This document shows positions 21,437 to 31,834 of a DNA stretch of 64,000 nucleotides, piece by piece (position 1 is the stretch's first letter; every line of letters begins with the position of its first letter). Made by a program: the position numbers and the translations under genes. This DNA comes from Samsoniella hepiali (Eukaryota > Ascomycota > Sordariomycetes > Hypocreales > Cordycipitaceae): the NCBI GenBank assembly GCA_001455915.2, contig LNDK02000082.1, forward strand, positions 124,001-188,000, read 5' to 3'. The notes beneath the pieces were generated by a model that did no database searches, was not told where the DNA came from, and worked only from the letters and a program-made list of their open reading frames with translations.

Positions 21437-22628
21437 ATGCCTGAAACCAAACATCAAATTTCCTGGCTAGCCATTCTAGATCTCATTCCGGGGGGGATTT
21501 CTATATTTCTTACCGGATTGTTTGCAGCTTTTACAGGGCTATGGCGTAGTAAGAGAGACGCTCCTACGCTTTACTTGCACATAGCCTATGCCGTTTTGCG
21601 CAAGTCATCAGAACGATACTCGCCATTGCAACTTCAATGGGTTCTACCAACCTCTGAGCAGGTTTATCACAGCTATGCAAAGTCTGCTAGGATCAAACCA
21701 GAGATTATCAATTTGGCAAATGGCGGGAGTGGCTATTGGATTGGCGACAAATACGCCAAGAAAATAATCATTTGGTTCCCCGGTGAGATCCGTGGCTGTA
21801 CATGTGGAACGTACGTGGAATTATCAAGCTAATACAATGAATAGGTGGCGGTTTTCACATGGCAGCAGTCCCAGCGTTCTTCGAGTTTTGGGAGAGTCTT
21901 GTTGTTGCGCTCCGCAGAAGCGGCAAGGATGTTGCAATCTTCGCCATGTCGTATAGCCTTGCACCACGAGTAAAGTACCCGACTCAATTAATCCAAGCTG
22001 TGGATGCCCTGCGATATATTGAGTCTCAAAAGCCACGTGCCGAGTCTATTGTATTGGTTGGCGACTCGGCAGGTGCTAGCTTGGCTTTTGGGGTATTGTC
22101 TCATCTTGCCCATCCACACCCGTCGATTGAGAAGCTCCAGCTAGCAACGCCATTAGATGGCTTTGCTGTGTTGGGATATCCAGGTGCAACAAGCGACAGT
22201 TACGTTTTAGAAGGGACTGAAAGATATTGGGGCGGTGACATCATTGACCCAGTCGTGGTTGAGAATTGGATGAAGGGTTACTTAGGTGATTCTGCCCCGG
22301 ATTACTATACCGACCCGATGGGCGCTCCGGTTAGCTGGTTTCAACATCTACCAGCAAAGCGCATGCTGATACTTGCGGGTGGTAACGAGTTGCTGAGACC
22401 CATGATTGAAAGCTTTGCGCAAAAACTCAAGGTGAGATGCACCAACATACTTTTCTTATACAATATCGCTGAAGTTAACTGGCAATAAAGCCCGTAATCC
22501 CCAACCTGGAGCTTTTCGTCGGTCAATCTGAGGCTCATATAGCTCCGGTATACAATCTCTACGTGGGAGACAAGACGCCAACACAGCAAGGCAGAAGATT
22601 GATATCATGGTTAGAAAACATTTTCTGA
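21437..22628 (+). CDS. Alpha/beta hydrolase (HSL/acetyl-esterase type, Abhydrolase_3), 3 exons
   Basis: Exons 21437-21782, 21845-22431 and 22491-22628, with introns of 62 and 59 nt (both donors GTGAGA), encode 356 residues. The N-terminus has a hydrophobic segment (LIPGGISIFLTGLFAAF) that may anchor it in a membrane. The oxyanion-hole motif reads PGGGFHMA and is created only by splicing intron 1. The nucleophile elbow is GDSAGA. The C-terminal exon supplies the catalytic His in SEAHIAPVY. The acid is probably the Glu or Asp near GGNELLRP. Members hydrolyse small esters, acetylated metabolites or lactones. It precedes the racemase gene by about 390 bp on the same strand, suggesting a shared pathway. 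Confidence 0.9.
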
Positions 22629-23015
22629 TGCTATCTACTTTCGGCAGTCTTGGTTTGATTTGATTTCCTTTCCGTCTATTGTAGCCTGCAGTGGCATGGA
22701 GACGCGCTGGTCAGCAGCGCCTCTACTAAGTAAAATTTCCTCCCAATTTTTCATGATTTGTTGCCTCCAATTGCAAATCTTGACACCACTGCCGAGTACC
22801 CTGCCCTAATGCCATTCGGGTCGTGGGGGCCAGCTAGATGGACGCCCAGGCGCTTAAATAGATAGATAGTGGACGCCGCCCAGGCGCCCAGGCAGCAATG
22901 GGGTGCGCTATGTTAGCTTTAGAGGCAGCACCTATTCACAAAGTGTATATTCTCAATCATCTGTACCTAAGTCTGGCTCTCAACTAAAGTAAAGAAAAAA
23001 ACAAATACGCCAAAA
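22629..23015 (+). promoter_or_regulatory. Promoter region of the racemase gene
   Basis: This region contains the 3' end of the hydrolase gene and the racemase promoter. There is a GC-rich patch with repeated CCCAGGCG words (about 22848-22892). The racemase ATG is preceded by an A-rich leader. No coding sequence is seen. Confidence 0.4.
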
Positions 23016-23726
23016 ATGAAGACTGTCGGCATCATCGGCGGCAGCACCGACCTCGCCACCGCCGAGTACTACAAACTCATCAACGCCACAGTGCGGGAGC
23101 AGCTCGGCGGCCTGCACACGGGCGAAATCATCATCAACTCGATGGACCTCGCCCGGAGCGCGCACTACGTCCACAACGCGCTCTGGGCCGAGGGCGGTGC
23201 GTACCTCGCCGGCAAGGCGCAGAGCCTCGAGCGCGCAGGCGCCGACTTTATCATTGTCGTCTCCAACACCTGGCACCGCGCCGCCTCCATCTTTATGGAG
23301 GGCATCACGAGTCCACTGCTGCACATTGCGGATCCCACCGCGGCGGCCATCAAGGCGCAGGGGCTGAGCAAGGTTGTCCTGCTGGGGACCAAGGCGACCA
23401 TGGGCACGCCGTACCTGATTGTCGAGTTCAAGGCGCGTGGCGTCGAGGTGGTGGTGCCGACGGACGCGGAGCAGACGTTTATCGACGATGTCATTTTCAA
23501 GGAGCTGAGCTTTTGGCAGTTCAAGGAAGAGTCCAAGGAGCGGTATCTGCAGATTGTTGATCATTTGGTCAGGGAGGACGGCGCGCAGGGCGTCATCCTC
23601 GGGTGTACGGAGATTCCGCTGCTGGTGAAGCAAGAGGACAGGCCGGCGGTGCCCATGTTTGACACCCTGACGCTGCATGCAAAGGCTGCGGCGCTGCGGG
23701 CTGTTGAAGAAGACGTGAGGGTATAG
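23016..23726 (+). CDS. Aspartate/glutamate (broad-specificity) amino-acid racemase, YgeA type
   Basis: Single exon, 236 residues, matching the length of bacterial YgeA-type enzymes. The start KTVGIIGGSTDLATAEYY is the nucleotide-free substrate loop of the Asp/Glu racemase fold. The second catalytic site is GCTEIPLLV with Cys197. The first site, normally Cys-Asn-Thr, reads SNTWH with Ser83. A hydroxyl residue at this place is known from E. coli YgeA (Thr83/Cys197, from memory). It should interconvert L- and D-amino acids without PLP. The gene has no intron, unlike its neighbours, and a strongly G/C-ending codon use, so a bacterial origin is plausible but unproven. It lies in line with the hydrolase gene and runs convergently to the C2H2 regulator. 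Confidence 0.9.
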   Translation: MKTVGIIGGSTDLATAEYYKLINATVREQLGGLHTGEIIINSMDLARSAHYVHNALWAEGGAYLAGKAQSLERAGADFIIVVSNTWHRAASIFMEGITSPLLHIADPTAAAIKAQGLSKVVLLGTKATMGTPYLIVEFKARGVEVVVPTDAEQTFIDDVIFKELSFWQFKEESKERYLQIVDHLVREDGAQGVILGCTEIPLLVKQEDRPAVPMFDTLTLHAKAAALRAVEEDVRV

Positions 23727-23890
23727 GAGCCTTGGGTAGTCAATAGAATTAATATAGATAAATTTTAACAACTAGTACATCTGAAATGCGAACAGCAACT
23801 TTGCACTAACCCGTCGTCGGAACACGCGGGACGTAATCGCCAGATACAACTTCCAGGTTGGTATATTCATCATTACTACAAATCACGGCG

Positions 23891-26747
23891 CTATCCTTCA
23901 AACCGCTCTATAAGCTTGTCCGCCGCCAACGAAAGCCCATCTGAGATCGTCTTGACCATGTTGAAAATGTGTTCACCCCGTAACGCATCCGCCCATATCC
24001 TTACCGTAAAAGCAGCAAGCCTCCAAATCCGACCAACAACGCCCGCGTCGTCGTCTCCGTGTACCCGTGAAGCATACATGGTCTCGTTGACAAACGTCGT
24101 AATCATGCCCAGAAGCTTGCGCTCCTCGCTCCGCAGCGCCGCTTCGCCCTCTGTCTGCACCAACGTGGCCATGTTCTGCAGCCAGAAGCTCATCAGGCAG
24201 GCGCACTCAATGTGGCTCAGCGAGTGCACGATGCTCCAGCTCTGCGCGTGCGTGCGGCTCACAAAGGCGACGCCCTGGTTGACAATGATGCCGAGGGCGT
24301 GCGTGCACTGCAGTATGGCAAGGTCGGTGCTGGGGGAGCGGGTGAGACTCATGCCGGTGGCGCCGCACACCGACTTGGCCAGGCATTCGGGGTTGCGGGT
24401 CATGACGCTGCGGTAGGGGCCGAGGTCGACCGTCAGCCGGATGTAGGCGATGCGGAGAAGCGCGGTCGAGTTGAACGCGACCGGTCCGTTGCGCGACAAC
24501 GGGTCGAGCGTGGACTCGTGCGCGCGGCTCCAGCAGTGCTGCCACGAGCGCAGCGCCTTGTCCATTCGATCTAGCGTGGCCTGCTCGAGGCACTGCTCAG
24601 AGCGATCCAGGTGCAGGGACTGGCGCTGGACGAAGATGTGCTGCACAAGGCCGTGGATCAGGATATAATTACCAAGCGCCGACACGGTGACTGTGCTATC
24701 GATTTCGACGCCGCAGAGCATGCTGCCTAGAACCGAGGCAAAGGTCGCCTCTCGATGCTCTCGTTCGTGTTGTATTCGTTTCCACTCTGTTTCTGTTTCT
24801 GCTCGCCACATGTCCATCGGGTGCGGCAGCGAGAGCATCACTTCCCGATTCATGAGCGGCGGAGGAACGTTGAATGCTAAGGATTGAAGGTTGAGTAGGG
24901 TGAATCCTGCGAAAAGCGTACGCCTCTTCTCCTCAATCGCAATCCACTCCTCCCAGGTAATGTCATCAGTAATGCAGTCCGGAGTGTTAAGACCATTCGT
25001 TCGCAGCAACACGGCAATCTGGCTCGCCGACTCCAAGCTATCAGAGACTAGATCTCCTCGGCCCCACGCAGACATGGCTGTCAATACAATAAGAGCTTGC
25101 ATTGTCCGTAAATAGGCTTTGGAAGTCGTAGTGACTTCCTGGCGGCGTTTTTGACCACTCATTTCTGGACCTGTGTGGTGTTGTGCGCGGGGATATACGT
25201 TCGTCGACGGAGTCTGTTGCTCTACAGCATGGAGACCACCATCGCCATGCGCACGCTGCGTGGGTACAGCTGCCACGCATTCCCGTTGGCAGCGCAAGTC
25301 GTTATTGGTAATAGCCTTGGCTGCAAAGTAGATTGTGTAGCCCGTGTCGTGCTCGTACTTGTAGAGCGCACCCAATGCAGCGATACTTAAGAGGAGACCA
25401 ACCGGCAGCGTCGAGACGGAGAAGGTCGAGGTGTGGAAAAAGGGAAGGTGTTCATGGAATCCACGGAAATACCCTTCCATGTATCGTGATAGGGTGTGTC
25501 GGGTAGGTATTGTGAAATGAGGCGGCAGAACTGCCGAATTGGCTAAAATCTGTGCCCGTATCGTCTCAAACTGTGAAGCTGAGATTCTCCATGGACAGGC
25601 CAGGCTGGTGTCACCTAGCGCTCGAAGCTCCTCATCGAGCCGCGGCGCTTCATTTCCGTCACGGTTCTGGTTAGCTAGAGCTGCTGATTGAGGAACAGGT
25701 GCGTTCGTTAGTTCAGCGTTTCTGATGGTCGTGCCAGGTCCGACGATGCCGCTCCGGTACGTCTGGTCTGAAACGTTTCCCGTATAATCTTGGGAGTGTT
25801 TGCTCTTAATGCTATGGCTATAGACATTCTCCAGTACCTGCAGCCCCTCTGCCCGCGGTGCCGGGGTGTGTTCCTGAGATGGCCTATCGGTAGGCGCCAA
25901 AATTGCGCCCGGGTCCGCGTCCCAGAAGGTCGTCGGCAAAAGCGGCTCAGATATATTATTCACCCATAGCCAGTCAAAGCTATCAAAGTAATTGGTCGAG
26001 CCCAGTGGGGTGCTCCCTAGCCCATTGTATATCACTTGCTCGTCGTTCGGCAGGAGGCCATTGCTGGCGAATGACAGTGGCTGACTCCAAGTATCGAGGG
26101 CTTGAGCAATATTTTCTTGCGCTCGTCTGGGTTGGTTCTCGGGTGAGGGTCCATACGGACGTGCTTGGTTGCCATGTGCCTGCTCACTAAAGACCTCAGT
26201 GTGAGGCGATTGAACTGTCGCCTGATCTCTCTGGGCACGCTGTGTGAGATCCGACAAAGGTTCAAGGCGTGACGACCTTTCAGCTTGCAGGCTTTTTAAG
26301 CTGCTCCTCTCGATTGTAGGATTCGTTGTATTACTGTGACTGCCATTGTGATCCTCGTCTGGGCCGAGAGCGTGTGTGACTCTTTTGTGTCGACTGAGCA
26401 GGTCCCTATGGGGTCGCAGTTGTGTTAACATTACTTAGTCATATAAATAGTACAATAAAACAAGACAGGAATTAAAGTAGGAATGAAAAATGAGAAACGA
26501 GGCGAGGAAGCTTACTTTCGCGAAAATGTCTGCCCACAAAGCTCACAGTCAAATGGCCTCTCATGAGTGTCTAGCCTCCAAGCAGGCAACTGATCAGCCA
26601 GATGGATCAAACGCATATGGGATGATCTGACTCATGTTGATAGAACTCACGTGTCCTCTCATGTCGCAGTAGATGCTCTTGCCGTCTGAATTGTTTCTGG
26701 CAAAACGCGCATGGTGCCACAGCTGCCCTGGGTCTCCCTCGAGGCAT
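23891..26747 (-). CDS. C2H2 zinc-finger transcription factor with fungal-specific middle domain (3 exons)
   Basis: Exons 26747-26651, 26570-26516 and 26405-23891; introns are 80 and 110 nt. The spliced protein has 888 residues. Two fingers sit at the extreme N-terminus: C13-x2-C16-x12-H29-x3-H33 (CAFCQKQFRRQEHLLRH) and C41-x2-C44-x12-H57-x4-H62 (CELCGQTFSRKDLLSRH), joined by a TH.HERPF linker. Intron 1 splits the codon of the last His of finger 1 and intron 2 splits a codon inside finger 2. Without the two small exons the fingers are invisible. The C-terminal 550 residues form a Fungal_trans-type regulatory domain (YMEGYFRGFHEHLPFFHTST, then EEWIAIEEKRRTLFAGFTLL). It shares a 990-bp divergent promoter with the ene-reductase gene, a typical arrangement for a local pathway regulator. 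Confidence 0.9.
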
Positions 26748-27737
26748 GGGTGGCTTGCTCTGGTTTGGCTGTGCGTAACATTGGTGTTGGGGTAATAAAA
26801 GAAGCCCCAGGGAAGGTGGTCTAATTGGGGTATTTCAAAGCACGTAGGGCAGGTTCGCATTAGTAATTCGGGAATAGACTCAATAACTACCCCAAACAGT
26901 GGAACCCTGCCCGAGGCGCCATTCCTCCCTCCTCTCCACATGCAACACCACTTACAGTCAAAGTCATAAACTAAACAATATATTCTGTTTTTGCAGCGCG
27001 TGTAAAGGACGCTTCTGTGCCTCGTAACTTGAGTCGTGGGCCTCCTAATTTGCAAGCTATGTAAGCATGTTTATACCATAGATGTATTGTCATACAACCA
27101 GCCACAGAGTGTGAATGCCATCATATACCACATTAGATCAGCAACTAGCATGTACGGCCATAGCCAAGTGACAAATCTGGGTCCCGTTTGATCCCCGAGC
27201 GACAAACACTTGAGCGCTCGAATAGTAGCTGGGTCGGTGACGACCAGCGAACTCCGGGTGCTGTACGTTTTTTTTGGTGGGGGACGCAAAGCTCGACGAC
27301 CTTTTTTTTGCCGTCTTGTATCCCGGTGTCATTCCAAAAACATGTGATCAAGCGGAAGTTCCCCGAAGCCTTTTGCCGACGTTGGGATGGAGGCTGAAAA
27401 AGGAGAATAAACACGTTCCGTAATCCGCTCAAGTGTTCCAGTTACTCCACTGCATGGCATTTGAGATGATGTGCGTATATTAGTCACTTACGCAAAAGCG
27501 AACTGGGACAATAGAATCGCGGACTTCTTGCTGTATTAGTTAGAACTTTTTGTGGAATCTATTAGTGGGAATTTTTGCACCACGCAGACAACAGCATCAA
27601 GAGTTTGCCAGATTGGGTATTTAAAGTACCAGTTCCAATTCCGCATAATCTTCTCCTATAGACTTCCAGCATTCGAGCATTCAATACATCATTCATTGTT
27701 ACTTTTGATTCATCCAACTGCTACAGACAGAATCAAT
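26748..27737. promoter_or_regulatory. Divergent promoter between C2H2 regulator and ene-reductase
   Basis: About 990 bp without a convincing gene separate two divergent starts. A TATTTAAA element at 27619-27626 lies about 115 nt upstream of the ene-reductase ATG. Short open frames around 27071-27432 have no domain. Confidence 0.5.
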
Positions 27738-28835
27738 ATGGCGTCGTCCAATCTGTTCAAACCGATTACTGTTGGCAACACCAAGCTACAACACCGAGTT
27801 GTCATGGCTCCTCTAACACGCCTTCGGGCAGACGAGAACAACGTCCCGCTTCCAAACATGCTAGAGTATTACACACAAAGAGCCAGTACACCAGGCACAT
27901 TGATCATTGCCGAAGCGACACAGATTTCCCCTCAACACTGTGGCGGCTCCAATGCTCCTGGTCTATGGAACTCGGCCCAAATTGAGGCTTGGAGGAAGAT
28001 AACCGAGGCTGTTCACGCACGAGGCTGCGTCATCTACTGCCAGCTGTGTGCACCTGGCCGTGCTGGTCGTTTAGACGGCTATCCGCTCTACAGTTCGAGC
28101 GCAGTGCCCATGGAAGACGGTGCGGCTGTACCACAGGCAATGACGGGCTCCGAAATTTTGGATTGCATTCGAGACTTTCGAGATGCAGCAGCCAATGCCA
28201 TCGAAGCGGGCTTTGACGGTGTCGAACTCCATGGTGCAAACGGCTACTTGATTGATCAGTTCAACCAAAGCACTTGCAATACTCGCACCGATGACTGGGG
28301 TGGCTCTGTCGAAAACCGGGCCCGGTTCATACTGGAGGCTACCAAGGCAGTCACCGAGGCCATTGGCAGCAACAAAACTGGCGTTCGACTGAGCCCATGG
28401 AGTACGTTCCAAGGCATGAAGATGGCGAGTCCTCACGCGGAAGAGCAGTTTTCCTACATTATCGGGGGCTTGAAGAAACTGCAGCTCTCGTATCTGCACC
28501 TCATCGAGTCTAGGGTGGTCAACAACGTGGACTGCGAAAAGAAGGAAGACTTGGCCTTTGCTTTTCGCATTTGGGAGAACCAGTCGCCAATCCTTGTCGC
28601 TGGAGGCTTCAGCAGCGAGTCAGCTCGCGTCGCGGTTGATGAGGAATACAAGCAGTACAATGTTCTTGTTGTCTTTGGCCGCTATTTTGTGTCCACGCCA
28701 GACTTGGTCTTTCGTCTGAAGCATGAACTTGAGCCGAACGCGTATGACCGCTCCACGTTCTATACTCCTAGGCAGAGCAGGGGCTACACAGACTATCCGT
28801 TTAGCAGCCAGTTTATGGACCAGTGCAAGGCATAG
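27738..28835 (+). CDS. Old Yellow Enzyme family FMN ene-reductase (NADH:flavin oxidoreductase)
   Basis: Single exon, 365 residues, ATG at 27738, an (alpha/beta)8 barrel of normal length. The start SNLFKPITVGNTKLQHRVVM followed by APLTRLRA is the FMN-binding first strand. The substrate-binding pair is H165 and N168 with catalytic Y170 (GVELHGANGYLIDQF). The segment DDWGGSVENRARF is typical, as is LVVFGRYFVSTPDLVFRL near the phosphate-binding end. The usual QLWALGR reads QLCAPGRAG. These enzymes use NAD(P)H to reduce activated C=C bonds in enones, nitro compounds or oxylipins. The divergent C2H2 regulator probably controls it. Confidence 0.93.
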   Translation: MASSNLFKPITVGNTKLQHRVVMAPLTRLRADENNVPLPNMLEYYTQRASTPGTLIIAEATQISPQHCGGSNAPGLWNSAQIEAWRKITEAVHARGCVIYCQLCAPGRAGRLDGYPLYSSSAVPMEDGAAVPQAMTGSEILDCIRDFRDAAANAIEAGFDGVELHGANGYLIDQFNQSTCNTRTDDWGGSVENRARFILEATKAVTEAIGSNKTGVRLSPWSTFQGMKMASPHAEEQFSYIIGGLKKLQLSYLHLIESRVVNNVDCEKKEDLAFAFRIWENQSPILVAGGFSSESARVAVDEEYKQYNVLVVFGRYFVSTPDLVFRLKHELEPNAYDRSTFYTPRQSRGYTDYPFSSQFMDQCKA

Positions 28836-29505
28836 AAGGGATAGTCATTTGTTGCCTCAGGAGTCACAGCGCCACAGTTTAGTGCTAATTCAACAAAAGA
28901 GGTTCAGTCGTGCACGGTCTGCGCCATTACAGTGAACGTTCAAAATAGACATGAATACTTACAAATATTCGTCATAAATGCTTAATTGCAACCCAGTTTT
29001 TTTTTTTTTTTTGCAACCTTGACACGGGAAAGTGGACAAGGCCTCACCAGATTCTATCCTGGCTTGGCGGTCATAGCGACACCGTAAGATTTGGAGCCTT
29101 CGCAGGATCAGCGAATGTCTCAAGCGTCCAACCCATTCAAGGCAAGTCTTTCCAAGCGGGGCAGCCCGAAGACAAGCCACTGAGACTGTTTGAGATTCAT
29201 CGCCAGATCGGCCCGATATCCACCAATTTCTACCCCAAAGCTTTGTCAGCGGCGGCGGTTGAACAGAGGTGGTGAGGTTACTAAAGTCCATGACTAGAAA
29301 GTATAATTGAGAGGGCAGAAGAATTCTTCAAGGCCTATAATAGCGTTTAAATGTCCTTGTGCCCACCTGGAGTGCTCGCGAGACGAAACTACTAGGCGAC
29401 TCACACACCGGGCTTTTACTTCATCCAACGTGCGTGACCAAAATCTACCTAACTGTTACACGCCAGCTTACGAGAAGAAAAAAACAGGAAGCATCTTTCG
29501 AAATC
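28836..29505. other. Intergenic region with T16 tract
   Basis: Between the ene-reductase and RidA genes. A run of 16 T (28997-29012) is flanked by the direct repeat TTGCAACC (28986-28993 and 29011-29018). No gene is supported. Confidence 0.5.
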
Positions 29506-29916
29506 ATGTCTGCCGAAAAGTACAACAATCCTCCGGGCGCAGCACAGAAGCACAGCGATCTGGGGCATTACTCGCAGTCCGTCGACCTTGGCAATGGCAT
29601 CATCAAATGCTCCGGCCAGGGCGGCTGGGACCCCGAAACCGGCGCTCTCGACGCGAATGACAGTGACAAGCAGATTGAGCTGGCGATGGAGAATGTTGAC
29701 ATTGTTCTCAAGGCCGCGGGTCTTCGGGGGTGGGAGGATGTGTATCTGCTGCGTTCATACCATTGCGACATTCGCACGTCATGGGCGCCCACGGCGGAGG
29801 CCCTCCGCAAGCGGATTCCGGGCCATCGGCCGGTCTGGACGGCTGTAGGCGTCGCCAATTTGGCATTTCCTGCGATGCTGATTGAGCTGGAAGTTGAGGC
29901 TAGGCGATCAGGCTAG
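29506..29916 (+). CDS. RidA/YjgF-family enamine/imine deaminase
   Basis: Single exon, 136 residues, ATG at 29506. The protein has the RidA trimer fold pattern: YSQSVDLGNGIIKCSGQGGW near the N-terminus, QIELAMENVDIVLKAAGLRG in the helix, and a C-terminal HRPVWTAVGVANLAFPAMLI followed by ELEVEA. The conserved RidA Arg that binds the substrate carboxylate, usually in a PxR(S/T) motif, is replaced here by PVWTAVG. It may therefore belong to a non-canonical YjgF subgroup. Family members hydrolyse reactive enamines/imines formed by PLP enzymes or oxidases, and some act as subunits in secondary metabolism. Its location beside racemase and ene-reductase suggests handling of imine intermediates. Confidence 0.88.
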   Translation: MSAEKYNNPPGAAQKHSDLGHYSQSVDLGNGIIKCSGQGGWDPETGALDANDSDKQIELAMENVDIVLKAAGLRGWEDVYLLRSYHCDIRTSWAPTAEALRKRIPGHRPVWTAVGVANLAFPAMLIELEVEARRSG

Positions 29917-29997
29917 AGGGCGACTTTCTTCCATACAAAAGTATTAGTGGATTGTGGAACAGTGGTCATGATAATTATATTTCAGAAAAAATTGATC

Positions 29998-30022
29998 AAA
30001 AAATTGAAATGTTCAATTTTTT
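29998..30022. terminator. Perfect AT hairpin downstream of RidA gene
   Basis: An 11-bp arm AAAAAATTGAA and its exact complement TTCAATTTTTT enclose a 3-nt loop (ATG), 82 nt past the stop codon. It lies in an AT-rich 3' flank and may mark the mRNA 3' end. Fungal genes do not use intrinsic terminators, so the role is uncertain. Confidence 0.35.
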
Positions 30023-30769
30023 TGTTTTCAAACAGAAATTAAGTAGTTATAAATGATGACAAAATATAACATATTTAACAAGACACCATTTGTTCATGTT
30101 CAAAGATGGAAATAAACCGTACTTTAACGATACTATTGTTACTTGCCCCTTTTTAACCTCTACAAGTTGCACACATCCTCGCTTTTGAACCAATGCGGTG
30201 CGCAGCCTAGCCGCCGACGCGCCAAGGTGCTCCTTGTACACATCGTCAAACCCAACCGGATGCCGGCATTGTACTACAACAATGAGTACTTGTTCCCCTT
30301 TTTACCTCCTAGTGTCCCTTTCCGTGCCGTATGAGCTTATCTGATCGGTGTCGAGTTACCCCCCCCCCCCCCCAAATCAATAGATATCCGCTGCAGGACA
30401 CCATCGTGTCTCCCAGTACGGCGGCGGCCCACGTCCAATACCTGAAACAGAGCAGATATTGCGACTCTTAAGCGCCAGCTTCAAAAATATTTGCCATACA
30501 GCATTCACAAGGTACATAATTTGCACCAGAAAAAGCAAAATTCGTCAGTGCTAACAGAGCCGGATCCTGCACTGTATCCATGAATCATTGTCAATATTTC
30601 GTATAAATTGTATACGAAAATGAGTTGGCCACTACCAGCGCGTTTTCTCGCATATGCTTTTTCACGCTCCGGTTTGGCATGATAAATCACAGTGGACGCA
30701 AGCTACGACGATATTCCACTGCAGGTTCAAGTCCCTGTGCGTGTCTTTTCCGCCAAATGTAACCCCATC
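30023..30769. other. Intergenic, no gene seen
   Basis: Contains a C homopolymer around 30360-30374 and short open frames without domains. An in-frame TAA (about 30683) lies upstream of the pseudokinase ATG at 30770, supporting that start. Confidence 0.4.
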
Positions 30770-31834
30770 ATGTCGGTCATTTACTTTGACTTTTTCGGCA
30801 AGCCAGCGCAAATCACCATTCCGGCCGAGAAGCAGGCCACCATGAGCAGCGGCTACGAGATACTCCGCGAGCTGCTGCACGTGCTGGCGCAGAACCTCGA
30901 GTCCAAGAGCCATTTCTACATGGCGGCCAAGTATATCCCGATTGCCAGTCAGATTGAGGAGCTTCTGCGCGACTTCATGCTAGATGTTATGACGTTGCCC
31001 TCGCCGACGCTTGGTTGGTTGGGGAGCTATCCGCTGGAATGGTTTTTGACCATGACCCGACGGCGGTTTATTCTGACGGAGCAAGGGCCTGGTCGAGTCT
31101 GCGCAATGAGAGAGAACATGTGGCCCGAGCTGCCGCCATCGACAGAAGAGTTGCCTCCGATACCACTCGACCTGCCTTCGGTCTCTACGGCGCACATCAA
31201 GGTTGATCCCTCCCGCTGCGGCAAGAATCGAATCAGCGGCTCCATTACCGTAGACATGATGGGTTCACAAATCGGCGCCCACACGTACACCTTTGTGTGC
31301 ATGCGAGAGCTCGGTGCGTACGCCGCCTCCGAGGGCTGCCACCGGGCCATGGCCTTTCAGATTCGGCAGCTCGAGCTGATTGAGAGCCTCTGCCGGCAGC
31401 TGAGCGCAGAAGAGCGCCGGGTCGTGTGCGTTCCCGGCATCCGGGCGTACCTCTTCTACGAGTCTTCGGCTCCTGCTGCTGCTGGCAAGCAAGGCCGGCT
31501 GCCAGTCGGTGCGTTGTTTGACGAGCTGCCCAAGCTCATGCCGCTGCGGAACTCGAACCCGCCGCTCGAGGTGTTGCGAGACTGCGTGCTCAAGATCTGC
31601 AAGACTGTCGAGTGGCTCATGGACAAGGGCATCGGCTGGGGTGGGAGCGCTGCCTGCGTCGCCACCCACAAGGGCCATGCGTTGCTCGACGCCATTGTTG
31701 TCGATGCATTTGGTCGGCCGTGGCTCATGGAAGGCTTTACCGATGTCGTAGAGGGGAAGCTCTTAAGCGATCGGATTTCGGTTCAATCACTCCGTCTCGA
31801 CTATGGTTTGTTGGGAGTCGAACAAATTATGTAA
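30770..31834 (+). CDS. Diverged protein-kinase-fold protein (pseudokinase), tandem copy 1
   Basis: 354 residues from the first ATG after an upstream in-frame stop. The C-terminal lobe reads EWLMDKGIGWGG (282-292) and later ALLDAIVVDAFGRPWLMEGF (304-323). In the fungal kinase-like family that I recall, these places read LH..G.VWGD..P.NVLID and PWLIDFGG. The catalytic-loop Asp is thus Gly and the DFG-type Asp is Glu, so phosphotransfer is unlikely. Upstream, VPGIRAYLFYE corresponds to the hinge region. The N-terminal half is less clear and has no signal peptide. The next gene encodes a protein with the same layout and direction, so the two are tandem paralogs. The role is unknown; scaffolding or regulation is an inference. 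Confidence 0.65.
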   Translation: MSVIYFDFFGKPAQITIPAEKQATMSSGYEILRELLHVLAQNLESKSHFYMAAKYIPIASQIEELLRDFMLDVMTLPSPTLGWLGSYPLEWFLTMTRRRFILTEQGPGRVCAMRENMWPELPPSTEELPPIPLDLPSVSTAHIKVDPSRCGKNRISGSITVDMMGSQIGAHTYTFVCMRELGAYAASEGCHRAMAFQIRQLELIESLCRQLSAEERRVVCVPGIRAYLFYESSAPAAAGKQGRLPVGALFDELPKLMPLRNSNPPLEVLRDCVLKICKTVEWLMDKGIGWGGSAACVATHKGHALLDAIVVDAFGRPWLMEGFTDVVEGKLLSDRISVQSLRLDYGLLGVEQIM

